NCBI RefSeq assembly: GCF_017876495.1
Contig: NZ_JAGIOB010000001.1
Span: 3,658,001-3,722,000 of the forward strand
Length of the DNA: 64,000 nt
Direction: 5' to 3'
Source: Microlunatus capsulatus
GTDB taxonomy: Bacteria; Actinomycetota; Actinomycetes; Propionibacteriales; Propionibacteriaceae
Of the stretch, positions 22,295 through 32,689 are shown piece by piece (within the stretch, counting starts at the first letter, position 1; each line of letters starts with the position of its first letter). The notes under the pieces were generated by a model. The model searched no databases and was not told the origin of the DNA. It saw nothing but the letters and a program-made list of their open reading frames with translations. The translations under genes and the position numbers were made by a program.

Positions 22295-23098
22295 GTGAAA
22301 AACCTCCAGGACGTCGCCACGCGCGCTCCTGGCCCCGGCACGCCCGAGGACGCCCCGCGTCCCGGCCCCGAGGCGGACGCCTCGACGCGGCACCGGGTGG
22401 CGCTGTCCATCCTCGAGCACGGCCCCTCGACGGCGGCCGCGCTCGGCGACCGGCTGGGCCTCACCGCCGCTGCCGTCCGCCGCCACCTCGACGGGCTGCT
22501 GGAGCGCGGGGTGCTGACCGCCCGTGAGCAGCGCGTCTACGGATCGCGCGGTCGCGGCCGTCCCGCCAAGGTCTTCGCGCTCACCGACGCCGGCCGGGCC
22601 GACTTCCCGGCTGCCTACGACGACATCGCCATCGCCGCCCTGGAATTCCTGGCCGACGAGGTGGGTTCCTCTGCTGTGAGGACCTTCGCGGAGCGCCGGG
22701 CCGCCCCGGCGGAGGCCCGCTACCGCGAGGCCGTCGACGGGGCCGACCCGTCGGTCTCGCCCGCGCTGGCCCTCGCCGCGGCCCTGACCGCGGACGGCTA
22801 CGTCGCCTCGGTCCGCCCCTCGGCCCTCGGCGAGCAGCTCTGCCAGCACCACTGCCCGGTCGCGCACGTGGCCGAGCGCTTCCCGCAGCTGTGCGAGGTG
22901 GAGACCGAGATGTTCTCCCGCGTGCTGGGCGTGCACGTCCAGCGCCTCGCCACCCTCGCCCACGGGGACGGGGTCTGCACGACCCACGTCCCCACGAGCA
23001 GCGGCGCGGCCCCGGCCGCCGCCGCACCCGCACCACCCGGAATGACACCACCGCACGACCTCGACATGACCACCCCTGAGGAGAGGCCCGCACCATGA
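22295..23098 (+). CDS. sufR: SufR-type iron-sulfur transcriptional repressor of the suf operon
   Basis: A 267-residue regulator with an ArsR/DeoR-like winged helix (residues 32-110: [50 protein letters not shown]). A cysteine cluster Cys183-x3-Cys187-x12-Cys200 ([17 protein letters not shown]) is of the kind that binds a 4Fe-4S cluster in SufR. Holo-SufR represses the suf operon, and loss of the cluster under iron limitation or oxidation derepresses it. The GTG start lies near a CACACT -10-like element. The stop overlaps the sufB ATG (ATGA), so regulator and operon are coupled. Confidence 0.93.
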   Translation: MKNLQDVATRAPGPGTPEDAPRPGPEADASTRHRVALSILEHGPSTAAALGDRLGLTAAAVRRHLDGLLERGVLTAREQRVYGSRGRGRPAKVFALTDAGRADFPAAYDDIAIAALEFLADEVGSSAVRTFAERRAAPAEARYREAVDGADPSVSPALALAAALTADGYVASVRPSALGEQLCQHHCPVAHVAERFPQLCEVETEMFSRVLGVHVQRLATLAHGDGVCTTHVPTSSGAAPAAAAPAPPGMTPPHDLDMTTPEERPAP

Positions 23099-24552
23099 CG
23101 CAGATCCACGAGCCGATCACCACCACCGGACCCGTCGGCACGGGCCACACCCAGGACGAGCACCTCGAGGCGCTCGGCCGCTACCGCTTCGGCTGGTCGG
23201 ACTCCGACGTCGCCGGCTCGACGGCCAAGCGCGGCCTGACCCCCGAGGTCGTCGCCAACATCTCCGCCCTCAAGAGCGAGCCGCAGTGGATGCTCGACCT
23301 GCGGATGAAGGGCCTGCGGCTGTTCGAGCGCAAGCCCATGCCGACGTGGGGTGCCGAGCTCGACGGCATCGACTTCGACAACATCAAGTACTTCGTCCGC
23401 TCGACGGAGAAGCAGGCCACCACCTGGGACGACCTGCCGGCCGACATCAAGTCGACCTACGACAAGCTGGGCATCCCGGAGGCCGAGAAGGCCCGCCTGG
23501 TGTCCGGTGTCGCGGCCCAGTACGAGTCCGAGGTCGTCTACCACAAGATCAACGAGGAGCTGGAGAAGCAGGGCGTCATCTTCCTCGACACCGACACCGC
23601 GCTCAAGGAGTACCCGGACCTGTTCCGCGAGTACTTCGCCACGGTGATCCCCGTCGGGGACAACAAGTTCTCCGCGCTGAACTCCGCCGTCTGGTCCGGC
23701 GGCTCCTTCATCTACGTGCCGAAGGGCGTGCACGTCGAGATCCCGCTGCAGGCCTACTTCCGGATCAACACCGAGAACATGGGCCAGTTCGAGCGGACGC
23801 TGATCATCGTCGACGAGGACGCCTACGTGCACTACGTCGAGGGCTGCACCGCACCGATCTACTCCAGCGACTCGCTGCACTCCGCGGTCGTCGAGATCGT
23901 GGTCAAGAAGGGCGCCCGCTGCCGCTACACGACCATCCAGAACTGGTCGAACAACGTCTACAACCTCGTCACCAAGCGCGCCACCTGCGAGGAGGGCGCG
24001 ACGATGGAGTGGATCGACGGCAACATCGGCTCCAAGGTCACCATGAAGTACCCGGCCGTCTACCTGATGGGCGCCCACGCCAAGGGCGAGACGCTGTCCA
24101 TCGCCTTCGCCGGCGAGGGCCAGCACCAGGACGCCGGCTCCAAGATGGTGCACTGCGCGCCGTACACGTCGAGCTCGATCATCTCCAAGTCCGTCGCCCG
24201 CGGCGGCGGCCGAACCTCCTACCGCGGCCTGGTCCAGGTCCAGGAGGGGGCCTCGCACTCCGCCTCGGTGGTCAAGTGCGACGCGCTGCTGGTCGACCAG
24301 ATCAGCCGCTCGGACACCTACCCCTACGTCGACGTCCGCGAGGACGACGTGTCGATGGCCCACGAGGCGACCGTCTCGAAGGTCTCCGACGACCAGCTCT
24401 TCTACCTGATGAGCCGGGGCATGGGCGAGGACGAGGCGATGGCCATGATCGTCCGCGGGTTCGTGGAGCCGATCGCCCGCGAGCTGCCGATGGAGTACGC
24501 CCTCGAGCTCAACCGGCTGATCGAGCTGCAGATGGAGGGCGCGGTCGGCTGA
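23095..24552 (+). CDS. sufB: Fe-S cluster assembly scaffold protein SufB
   Basis: A 485-residue SufB, the usual length, with the parallel beta-helix core and conserved segments [38 protein letters not shown] and the C-terminal [15 protein letters not shown]. SufB forms the SufBC2D complex, on which Fe-S clusters are built from sulfur supplied by SufS and SufU. The ATG overlaps the sufR stop by four bases. It is followed by a strong hairpin before sufD. Confidence 0.97.
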   Translation: MTQIHEPITTTGPVGTGHTQDEHLEALGRYRFGWSDSDVAGSTAKRGLTPEVVANISALKSEPQWMLDLRMKGLRLFERKPMPTWGAELDGIDFDNIKYFVRSTEKQATTWDDLPADIKSTYDKLGIPEAEKARLVSGVAAQYESEVVYHKINEELEKQGVIFLDTDTALKEYPDLFREYFATVIPVGDNKFSALNSAVWSGGSFIYVPKGVHVEIPLQAYFRINTENMGQFERTLIIVDEDAYVHYVEGCTAPIYSSDSLHSAVVEIVVKKGARCRYTTIQNWSNNVYNLVTKRATCEEGATMEWIDGNIGSKVTMKYPAVYLMGAHAKGETLSIAFAGEGQHQDAGSKMVHCAPYTSSSIISKSVARGGGRTSYRGLVQVQEGASHSASVVKCDALLVDQISRSDTYPYVDVREDDVSMAHEATVSKVSDDQLFYLMSRGMGEDEAMAMIVRGFVEPIARELPMEYALELNRLIELQMEGAVG

Positions 24553-24576
24553 CGCCGGCCCCGCTCCCGCCCCGAG

Positions 24577-24600
24577 CCCTCCCGCGCCAGCGCGGGAGGG
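24577..24600. repeat. 10-bp hairpin between sufB and sufD
   Basis: CCCTCCCGCG (24577-24586) and CGCGGGAGGG (24591-24600) are perfect complements around a CCAG tetraloop, 24 bases after the sufB stop. It has no U-tract and lies inside an otherwise tightly packed operon. It may act as a partial terminator or an mRNA-stabilising element giving more SufB than downstream proteins. Confidence 0.6.
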
Positions 24601-24634
24601 CCACCCCGGATCCCCAGAGAGAGAACGCCTTCCC

Positions 24635-25963
24635 GTGACGATTGTTGACACCGACCCGAGCACGGCCGCCGAGTCCGCCGCCCATTCGGCGGACGCCGTG
24701 GCCGGCGCCGTCGAGACGACGGACAAGATCGCCAGCCACCTGCACCCGGTCGGCTCCTTCGACGTCGCCGACCACCCGCGCCCCACCGGGCGCGAGGAGG
24801 TGTGGCGCTTCACCCCGCTCAAGCGGATGCAGGGCCTGCTCGACGCGCTGCCCACCGAGGACGGCGCGCTCGACGTCGCCGTCTCGGTGCCCGACGGCGT
24901 CGAGGCCGGCACGCTGGCGCCCGGCGAGGGCGTCCGCGGCTCCGTGCTCGTCCCCACCGACGGCCCCGCGGCCGCCGCGTCGGCGGGCACGCCGGACGGC
25001 CTGCACCTGCGGATCCCCGCCGAGCACGAGGCGAGCGCCCCGCTGACGGTGACGCTGACCGGCCGGGGCGCCGGCCGCCGCTCGAACGCCCACACCGTCG
25101 TCGAGGCGGGCGCCTTCAGCAAGGCGACGGTCGTGCTGCGGCACGAGGGCTCCGGGGTGCACACGGGCAACCTCGAGGTGGTCGTCGGCGACGGCGCGCA
25201 GCTCACGGTCGTCAGCATCCAGGACTGGGCCGACGACGCCGTGCACACCGGCCAGCACGAGGCCTCGGTGGGCCGGGACGCGACCTACAAGCACGTCGTC
25301 GTCAGCTTCGGCGGCGACCTGGTGCGGCTGCACAGCAACGTGTCCTACGCCGGGCCGGGTGCCCAGTCGGAGATGTTCGGCCTCTACTTCGCCGACGCCG
25401 GCCAGCACCTCGAGCACCGGCTGTTCGTCGACCACAACGCCCCCCGCACCCGCTCCGACGTGGACTACCGCGGCGCTCTGCAGGGCCGGGGCGCCCACAC
25501 CGTGTGGATCGGCGACGTGCTGATCCGCAAGGTCGCCGAGGGCATCGAGACCTACGAGTCCAACCGCAACCTCGTCCTCACCGACGGCTGCCGCGCCGAC
25601 TCCGTGCCCAACCTGGAGATCGAGACCGGCGAGATCGCCGGCGCCGGGCACGCGTCGACCACCGGCCGCTTCGACGACGAGCAGCTGTTCTACCTGCGCA
25701 GCCGTGGCATCGACGAGGCCGAGGCCCGCCGCCTGGTGGTTCACGGCTTCTTCGCCGACATCATCCGCAAGGTCGGCGTCCCCGAGGTCGAGGCGCAGCT
25801 GCTGGAGGCCGTCGAGGCCGAGCTGGCCGTCAACGTCGGCGTCCCGCTGGGCACCGGCAGCACCGACCTGCCCACCCCGGGCCCCGACGGGACGGGCACC
25901 GCCGACGAGGTGCCGACCCCCGTGCACGAGGAGACCGTCACCGAGGCCGGGAGGATCGGGTGA
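24635..25963 (+). CDS. sufD: Fe-S cluster assembly protein SufD
   Basis: A 442-residue SufD, paralogue and partner of SufB, with EEVWRFTPLKRMQGLL at the N-terminal part, beta-helix repeats, and the conserved C-terminal block DVDYRGALQGRGAHTVWIGDVLI followed by ETYESNRNLVLTDG. It lacks the SufB sulfur-receiving cysteines, as expected. The GTG at 24635 has GAGAGA upstream. The C-terminus carries a Pro/Thr/Gly extension of about 25 residues and ends in a four-base overlap with the Rieske gene. Confidence 0.95.
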   Translation: MTIVDTDPSTAAESAAHSADAVAGAVETTDKIASHLHPVGSFDVADHPRPTGREEVWRFTPLKRMQGLLDALPTEDGALDVAVSVPDGVEAGTLAPGEGVRGSVLVPTDGPAAAASAGTPDGLHLRIPAEHEASAPLTVTLTGRGAGRRSNAHTVVEAGAFSKATVVLRHEGSGVHTGNLEVVVGDGAQLTVVSIQDWADDAVHTGQHEASVGRDATYKHVVVSFGGDLVRLHSNVSYAGPGAQSEMFGLYFADAGQHLEHRLFVDHNAPRTRSDVDYRGALQGRGAHTVWIGDVLIRKVAEGIETYESNRNLVLTDGCRADSVPNLEIETGEIAGAGHASTTGRFDDEQLFYLRSRGIDEAEARRLVVHGFFADIIRKVGVPEVEAQLLEAVEAELAVNVGVPLGTGSTDLPTPGPDGTGTADEVPTPVHEETVTEAGRIG

Positions 25964-26280
25964 GCTTCGTCCGCGCCTGCGCCCTGGCCGAGCTCAAGGC
26001 CGGCACCGCCCTGGCCGTCGAGGTCGACGGCGAGGACGTGGCCGTCGTCCGCAGCGGCGACGACTACTTCGCCATCGCCGACCTGTGCAGCCACGCCGCC
26101 ATCCCGCTGAGCGAGGGCGACGTCGAGGACGGGGAGATCGAGTGCTACCTGCACGGCTCCCGCTTCGACCTCCGCACCGGCAAGCCGACCGGGCTGCCCG
26201 CCACCGAGAAGGTCGCCGTCTACCCCGTCCGGGTCGAGGGCGACGACCTGCTGGTGGACGTCACCAGCCCCACGAACTGA
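25960..26280 (+). CDS. Rieske-type [2Fe-2S] ferredoxin of the suf operon
   Basis: A 106-residue single-domain Rieske protein with both ligand pairs: CSHAAIPL (Cys-x-His) and CYLHGSRFD (Cys-x2-His). Its usual annotation is bifunctional or non-heme dioxygenase ferredoxin subunit, and it is a standard member of actinobacterial suf operons. A role in supplying electrons for assembly is plausible but unproven. The GTG at 25960 overlaps the sufD TGA (GTGA), indicating coupled translation. Confidence 0.92.
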   Translation: MSFVRACALAELKAGTALAVEVDGEDVAVVRSGDDYFAIADLCSHAAIPLSEGDVEDGEIECYLHGSRFDLRTGKPTGLPATEKVAVYPVRVEGDDLLVDVTSPTN

Positions 26281-26308
26281 CCGCAGAACAGCACCAGGAG
26301 ACACAGAC

Positions 26309-27085
26309 ATGGCCACGCTCGAGATCCGCGACCTGCACGTCACCGTCGACACCGAGTCCGGGGTGAAGGAGATCCTCAAGGGGGTCGACCTGACCATCCG
26401 GTCCGGGGAGACGCACGCGATCATGGGGCCCAACGGCTCCGGCAAGTCCACCCTCGCCTACTCGATCGCCGGGCACCCGAAGTACACGATCACCTCCGGC
26501 AGCGTCACCCTCGACGGTGAGGACCTGCTGGCCATGAGCGTCGACGAGCGGGCGCGGGCCGGGCTGTTCCTGGCCATGCAGTACCCGGTCGAGGTCCCCG
26601 GGGTCTCGGTGTCGAACTTCCTCCGCACGGCCAAGACCGCCGTCGACGGCGAGGCGCCGAAGCTGCGCACCTGGGTCAAGGACGTCAACGCCGCCATGGA
26701 CAAGGTCCAGATGGACCGCGAGTTCGCCAACCGCAGCGTCAACGAGGGCTTCTCCGGCGGTGAGAAGAAGCGCCACGAGATCGTCCAGCTGGAGCTGCTC
26801 AACCCGAAGTTCGCGATCCTCGACGAGACGGACTCGGGCCTCGACATCGACGCGCTGCGGATCGTCTCCGAGGGCGTCAACCGCTTCTCGGCCCAGGGCG
26901 ACCGCGGCGTGCTGCTGATCACCCACTACACGCGGATCCTGCGCTACATCAAGCCCGACTACGTGCACGTCTTCGTCGCCGGCCGGGTCGCCGAGCAGGG
27001 CGGCCAGGAGCTGGCCGAGCGGCTCGAGGTAGAGGGCTACGACCGCTACGTCAAGGCCGCCGCGGCGACCGCCGGAGCCGAGTGA
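26309..27085 (+). CDS. sufC: Fe-S cluster assembly ATPase SufC
   Basis: A 258-residue ABC-type ATPase: Walker A GPNGSGKSTLAY, SufC-typical AMQYPVEVPGVSVSNFLR, signature NEGFSGGEKKRHEI, Walker B KFAILDETDSGLD and switch HYTRILRYI. SufC drives the conformational change of the SufBCD scaffold in the cytoplasm. The ATG lies 28 bases after the Rieske gene with a CAGGAG ribosome binding site. Confidence 0.97.
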   Translation: MATLEIRDLHVTVDTESGVKEILKGVDLTIRSGETHAIMGPNGSGKSTLAYSIAGHPKYTITSGSVTLDGEDLLAMSVDERARAGLFLAMQYPVEVPGVSVSNFLRTAKTAVDGEAPKLRTWVKDVNAAMDKVQMDREFANRSVNEGFSGGEKKRHEIVQLELLNPKFAILDETDSGLDIDALRIVSEGVNRFSAQGDRGVLLITHYTRILRYIKPDYVHVFVAGRVAEQGGQELAERLEVEGYDRYVKAAAATAGAE

Positions 27086-27114
27086 GCCATGACGTCACCA
27101 CGGGGGGAGCTCCG

Positions 27115-28500
27115 ATGACCACCGAGGCGGAGGCCGCCACCCGGCTGCCGGAGTACGCGCCGACGGTGCCGCTGGACGCGGCGCCGGTCGGCGACCTGCC
27201 CGCGGACGAGAGCATCCCCTTCGACGTGGAGGCCATCCGGGCCGACTTCCCGATCCTCGAGCGCACCACGCCCGACGGGCTGCCGCTGGTCTACCTGGAC
27301 AGCGCCAACACCTCGCAGAAGCCGCGGGTGGTCGTCGAGGCGGTCGAGGACCACTACCTGAACCACAACGCCAACGTCGCCCGGGCCATGCACCTGCTGG
27401 GCGGCGAGGCCACGGAGGCGTTCGAGGGCGCCCGCGCGACGCTGGCGAACTTCATCGGCGCCGCGCGCTCGGAGGAGGTCGTCTTCACCAAGAACGCCTC
27501 CGAGGCCCTCAACCTCTGCGCGCACACCCTGGGCGCCCGGCTGCGGCCCGGCGACGAGATCGTCGTCTCGGTGATGGAGCACCACTCCAACATCGTGCCG
27601 TGGCAGATGCTCGCCGAGCGGACCGGCGCCGTGCTGCGCTGGTACGACGTGACCGAGGACGGCCGTCTCGACCTCGACGGCGCCGTGCGGGACGGCCTGC
27701 TCAACGAGCGGACCAAGATCGTCTCCGTCGTGCACGTCTCCAACGTGCTGGGCACCGTCAACCCCGTCGCCCAGATCGCGGCCGCGGCCCACGCCGTCGG
27801 CGCGGTCGTCGTGGTCGACGCCTCGCAGTCGGTGCCGCAGATGGCCGTCGACGTGCAGGCGCTGGGCGCGGACCTGCTGGTCTTCACCGGCCACAAGATG
27901 GTCGGCCCGACCGGCATCGGCGTCCTCTGGGGCCGCTACGACCTGCTCGCCGAGCTGCCGCCGTTCCTCGGCGGCGGCGAGATGATCGAGGTCGTCAAGA
28001 TGAGCGGCTCGACGTACGCCCCGCCGCCGCACCGCTTCGAGGCCGGCACGCCGCCCATCGCGCAGGCCGTCGGCCTGGCCACCGCGGCCAGCTACCTGAG
28101 CGACCTCGGGATGGACCAGATCGCCGCGCACGAGCAGGAGATCACCGCCTACGCGCTGCAGGGCCTGGCCACCGTGCCGGGGCTGCGCGTCGTGGGACCG
28201 GCCGAGCCGGTCGACCGGGGCGGCGCGATCTCGTTCACGCTGCGCACGCCCGACGGCGGCGAGGTGCACCCGCACGACGTCAGCCAGCTGCTGGACGCCC
28301 GGGGGATCGCCGTCCGCGGCGGGCACCACTGCGCGCGCCCGCTGCACGAGCGCTTCGGCGTGCAGTCCTCGACCCGTGCGTCGTTCTACCTCTACACGAC
28401 CCGCGCGGAAATAGACGCGCTCGTCGAGGGGTTGAACTCCACCGTGAGGTTCTTCAGCCGCGACACGTCCGCCCCGCGCTCGAGGAGGGCCGCCCGGTGA
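27115..28500 (+). CDS. sufS: Cysteine desulfurase SufS
   Basis: A PLP-dependent, group II (SufS-type) cysteine desulfurase of 461 residues. It has the aldimine lysine in FTGHKMVGPTGIG, the HHSNIVPWQ segment, and the sulfur-carrying cysteine in RGGHHCARPLH. It mobilises sulfur from cysteine and hands it to SufU. I place the start at ATG 27115, which has GGGGGAG seven bases upstream. A GTG at 27082, overlapping the sufC stop, would add 11 residues. About 40 residues precede the conserved core, longer than most SufS. Confidence 0.95.
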   Translation: MTTEAEAATRLPEYAPTVPLDAAPVGDLPADESIPFDVEAIRADFPILERTTPDGLPLVYLDSANTSQKPRVVVEAVEDHYLNHNANVARAMHLLGGEATEAFEGARATLANFIGAARSEEVVFTKNASEALNLCAHTLGARLRPGDEIVVSVMEHHSNIVPWQMLAERTGAVLRWYDVTEDGRLDLDGAVRDGLLNERTKIVSVVHVSNVLGTVNPVAQIAAAAHAVGAVVVVDASQSVPQMAVDVQALGADLLVFTGHKMVGPTGIGVLWGRYDLLAELPPFLGGGEMIEVVKMSGSTYAPPPHRFEAGTPPIAQAVGLATAASYLSDLGMDQIAAHEQEITAYALQGLATVPGLRVVGPAEPVDRGGAISFTLRTPDGGEVHPHDVSQLLDARGIAVRGGHHCARPLHERFGVQSSTRASFYLYTTRAEIDALVEGLNSTVRFFSRDTSAPRSRRAAR

Positions 28501-28970
28501 AGGTCGACGACCTGTACCAGGAGATCATCCTCGACCACTACCGCGCGAAGCTGCACAGCGGCCTGCGCGACCCGTACGAGGCCGAGGTGCACCACGTCAA
28601 CCCCAGCTGCGGGGACGAGGTGACCCTGCGCGTCCACCTGGACGCGGGGACCGTCAGCGACGTCTCCTACGAGGGGCTGGGCTGCTCCATCTCCCAGGCC
28701 TCGACGTCGGTGATGAGCGACCTCGTCATCGGCCACCCCGTCGAGCACGGGCTGGAGCTGCACCAGGAGTTCCTCGAGCTGATGCAGAGCAAGGGCACGC
28801 TGGAGCCGGACGAGGACCGTCTCGAGGACGGGATCGCGTTCGCCGGCGTCTCGAAGTTCCCGGCGCGCGTGAAGTGCGCGCTGCTGGGCTGGTCGGCGTT
28901 CAAGGACGCCGTGCTGCGTGCGCAGGCCGACCAGGCAGGCACCACCGACGAGCAGGGAGCTGCACGATGA
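28497..28970 (+). CDS. sufU: Zinc-dependent sulfurtransferase / scaffold SufU
   Basis: A 157-residue IscU-like protein of the SufU type. Cys38 and Asp40 (NPSCGDEV), Cys63 (GLGCSISQAS) and Cys127 (ARVKCALLGW) are the zinc ligands and sulfur acceptor. An insertion of about 20 residues relative to IscU, characteristic of SufU, lies between Cys63 and Cys127. It accepts persulfide from SufS for SufBCD. The GTG overlaps the sufS stop (GTGA) with GAGGAGGG upstream. Confidence 0.95.
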   Translation: MKVDDLYQEIILDHYRAKLHSGLRDPYEAEVHHVNPSCGDEVTLRVHLDAGTVSDVSYEGLGCSISQASTSVMSDLVIGHPVEHGLELHQEFLELMQSKGTLEPDEDRLEDGIAFAGVSKFPARVKCALLGWSAFKDAVLRAQADQAGTTDEQGAAR

Positions 28971-29407
28971 CCGACACCCAGACCGGGACCGACCCCCGCA
29001 CCGAGACCCTCGCCCCCGCGGGCGACCTCGCCGCCGAGCAGCGGCCGTCCGACCTGGTCAGCGACGCGCTGCCCGACGTCGAGGCCGGCTGGACCTCCCG
29101 GCCCAGCCTGGAGGACCTCGAGGAGGCCCTCAAGGACGTCGTCGACCCCGAGCTGGGGATCAACGTCGTCGACCTGGGCCTGATCTACGGGCTGAAGCTC
29201 GAGGACGACGGCTCGCTGACCATCGACATGACGCTGACGTCGGCGGCCTGCCCGCTGACCGACGTCATCGAGGACCAGACCGGCTCGGCCCTGGAGGGCC
29301 TGGTCAACGGCTTCGTCATCAACTGGGTCTGGATGCCGCCGTGGGGCCTGGAGAAGATCACCGACGACGGCCGCGAGCAGCTGCGCGCCCTCGGCTTCAA
29401 CGTCTGA
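28967..29407 (+). CDS. sufT: Metal-sulfur cluster assembly factor SufT (DUF59/MIP18)
   Basis: A 146-residue protein. The first 45 residues are disordered; the MIP18/DUF59 domain follows with LKDVVDPELGINVVDLGLIY, the reactive cysteine in TSAACPLTD and a WMPPWGLEKIT end. SufT helps maturation of Fe-S proteins. The ATG overlaps the sufU stop. This is the last gene of the operon; a strong hairpin follows at 29428. Confidence 0.93.
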   Translation: MTDTQTGTDPRTETLAPAGDLAAEQRPSDLVSDALPDVEAGWTSRPSLEDLEEALKDVVDPELGINVVDLGLIYGLKLEDDGSLTIDMTLTSAACPLTDVIEDQTGSALEGLVNGFVINWVWMPPWGLEKITDDGREQLRALGFNV

Positions 29408-29427
29408 GCGCTCCGCCCCGCGCCTGA

Positions 29428-29469
29428 CCGGCCGCCGTCCGGGTCCTCGTCGACCCGGGCTGCGGCCGG
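29428..29469 (+). terminator. suf operon terminator hairpin
   Basis: CCGGCCGC (29428-29435) pairs with GCGGCCGG (29462-29469). After a 3x3 internal loop CCGGGTC pairs with GACCCGG around the hexaloop CTCGTC. It begins 21 bases after the sufT stop. No U-run follows, consistent with GC-rich actinobacterial terminators. Confidence 0.7.
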
Positions 29470-29563
29470 ACGCGCGTCCGGCGCCGGTCCCGCCCGTCGC
29501 CACCACCCGCCCCACCCGCAGAACCGCCCGGCACGACCGGGCAGAGGGAAGTCAGAGCAGAAC

Positions 29564-31162
<1,599 letters not shown>

Positions 31163-31181
31163 GGCCGGTCCCCGCCGGCCG

Positions 31182-31238
31182 CCATGATCATCGGCGGGTC
31201 CCGGCGCTTGCCCCATGATCATCCGCCAACGATCATGG
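31182..31238. repeat. Imperfect 16-bp palindrome with CATGATCAT cores
   Basis: CCATGATCATCGGCGG (31182-31197) and CCGCCAACGATCATGG (31223-31238) match as inverted repeats at 14 of 16 positions. A further CCATGATCATC copy sits at 31213-31223. The element fills the gap between the ABC-F gene and the HTH gene. It may end the ABC-F transcript, serve as an operator for the HTH protein, or be a copy of a dispersed palindromic element. Confidence 0.55.
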
Positions 31239-31276
31239 TCCCGACGTCGCGCACGCGACCCGGCACAGGAGGCACG

Positions 31277-31888
31277 GTGGCCCAGGCACTGGCACGAGGA
31301 TCGCGGATCACGGGGACGCAGCGGACGGAGCTGGCCGCCGAGCTGGGCCGGCGCTACGCCGCGGGGGAGAGCCTCCGGGCGATCGCCGAGGACACGGGGC
31401 GCTCCTTCGGCTTCGTGCACGGCCTGGTCAAGGAGTCCGGCGTCGACCTCCGCGGCCGGGGCGGGGCGACCCGGGGCCCGGCCGCCCGCAGCGCCGCCGC
31501 CGCCCGCGCCGGCCGGGCCGCGCCCGCCGGGGCCGACGGCGCCGCCCCCGCGGCCGCCAAGCCCCGCCGCACCCGCACGCCGGCCGTCGCGCCGCTCGAC
31601 CGCACCGGTCCCACCGTCGAGGCCGTCCGAGCCGACGACGCCCCGGCCGGCGCGGGGATGGGGACCGCGAAGGCCGGGAAGGTCGGGAAGGCCGCGAAGC
31701 CCGGGAAGGCCGGGAAGGCCGGGAAGAAGGAGGACGGGGCCGGGAGCGGGAAGAAGGCGACGGCGAAGGCGCAGGAGAAGCTCGCGAAGGCGGCCGAGAA
31801 GGCGGAGAAGCTCGCGAAGGCGGCGAAGAAGACGGGCGCCGGGAAGAAGTCCGGGACGAAGAAGTCGGGCACGAAGGGCGCGCGCTGA
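31277..31888 (+). CDS. Helix-turn-helix protein with histone H1-like Lys/Ala tail
   Basis: A 203-residue protein. Residues 1-65 form a helix-turn-helix (ELGRRYAAGESLRAIAEDTG, SFGFVHGLVKESGVDLRGRGG) of a small actinobacterial family. From about residue 125 the chain becomes Lys/Ala/Gly-rich with repeated KAGK-type units and KLAKAAEKAEK, strongly basic and like the tails of HupB or histone H1. A nucleoid-binding or global DNA-binding role is likely. The GTG at 31277 has AGGAGG upstream and gives MAQALARGSRITG, the conserved N-terminus. Confidence 0.8.
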   Translation: MAQALARGSRITGTQRTELAAELGRRYAAGESLRAIAEDTGRSFGFVHGLVKESGVDLRGRGGATRGPAARSAAAARAGRAAPAGADGAAPAAAKPRRTRTPAVAPLDRTGPTVEAVRADDAPAGAGMGTAKAGKVGKAAKPGKAGKAGKKEDGAGSGKKATAKAQEKLAKAAEKAEKLAKAAKKTGAGKKSGTKKSGTKGAR

Positions 31889-31932
31889 CCGCGGCCGTCC
31901 CGTCGGCCGCCGGGGAGCTGCTGCCCGGCGGT

Positions 31933-32682
31933 GTGCGGCTCGCCGTCGACGGCCCCGTCGCGACGGTGTGGCTGGACCGGCCCGAGGTGCGCAACGCCCA
32001 GACCTTCGCCACGTGGTCCTCGCTGGCCCGGGTGCCGGGCCTGCTGCCGCCCGATGTCCGCGTCGTCCTCCTGCGCGCCACCGGCCCGGACTTCAGCGCG
32101 GGCCTGGACCTGCGCCAGCTCCGGCCGGGCGGGACCGCCGAGGGCTCGGTCGAGGCCCTGCTGCCGGGCAGCGACGCCGAGGTGGCGGCGGCGATCGCCG
32201 GCTTCCAGGAGGCGTTCACGCCCTGGCGGGCGCTGCCGGCCGTCGTCGTCGCCGTCGTGCAGGGCCGGGCGCTGGGGGCGGGGGCCCAGCTGGCGCTGGC
32301 CGCCGACCTCCGCGTCCTCGCCGCGGACGCCCAGCTCGTGGTGGCGGAGGCCCGGCTGGGCCTGGTCCCCGACCTCGGCGGCACCGCGGTGCTCGTCGAG
32401 CTGGTGGGCTACGCCCGGGCGCTGGAGCTCTGCCTGCTGGCCCGGCCCGTGGGGGCCGCGGAGGCGCTGGCCTGGGGTCTCGTCACCGCTGTCGCGGGCG
32501 AGGAGGGGCTGGACGCGGCCGTCGACGCCCTCGTCGCCGCCCTGCTGGCCCTGCCCGCTCCTGTGCTGGCGGCCACCAAGCAGCTGGTCGCCGGCGCGGT
32601 GGGGCGCACCGCCGACGAGCAGCGCCGCGCCGAGCGGACCGCCCAGGTGCCCTTGCTGCGGGCGGCGGCCCGGCCGGGCTGA
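31933..32682 (+). CDS. Enoyl-CoA hydratase/isomerase family protein
   Basis: A 249-residue crotonase-fold protein: VATVWLDRPEVRNAQ at the N-terminus, the oxyanion-hole segment TGPDFSAGLDLRQL, GRALGAGAQLALAADLRV, and ARLGLVPDLGGTAVL. The second catalytic glutamate of true hydratases is not obvious (LVPDLGG has Asp), so the reaction may be isomerase-, dehalogenase- or lyase-like. The annotated GTG at 31933 lacks a close ribosome binding site; the true N-terminus may be slightly upstream at a rarer codon. The gene lies 44 bp after the HTH gene. Confidence 0.8.
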   Translation: MRLAVDGPVATVWLDRPEVRNAQTFATWSSLARVPGLLPPDVRVVLLRATGPDFSAGLDLRQLRPGGTAEGSVEALLPGSDAEVAAAIAGFQEAFTPWRALPAVVVAVVQGRALGAGAQLALAADLRVLAADAQLVVAEARLGLVPDLGGTAVLVELVGYARALELCLLARPVGAAEALAWGLVTAVAGEEGLDAAVDALVAALLALPAPVLAATKQLVAGAVGRTADEQRRAERTAQVPLLRAAARPG

Positions 32683-32689
32683 GCGTCGC

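Noticed and set aside
22798-25248. An 816-residue open frame on the minus strand
   Set aside because: It runs antisense through sufR, sufB and sufD, has no motifs or plausible domain order, and is explained by third-position GC bias leaving antisense frames open. The same holds for long frames at 1650-3137, 10006-11364, 21836-23056, 29552-31420, 50379-53642 and 50786-53869.
31640-31880. GGGAAGG/GGCGAAG repeats as a mobile or regulatory repeat
   Set aside because: They encode the Lys/Ala/Gly tail of the HTH protein and preserve its frame.
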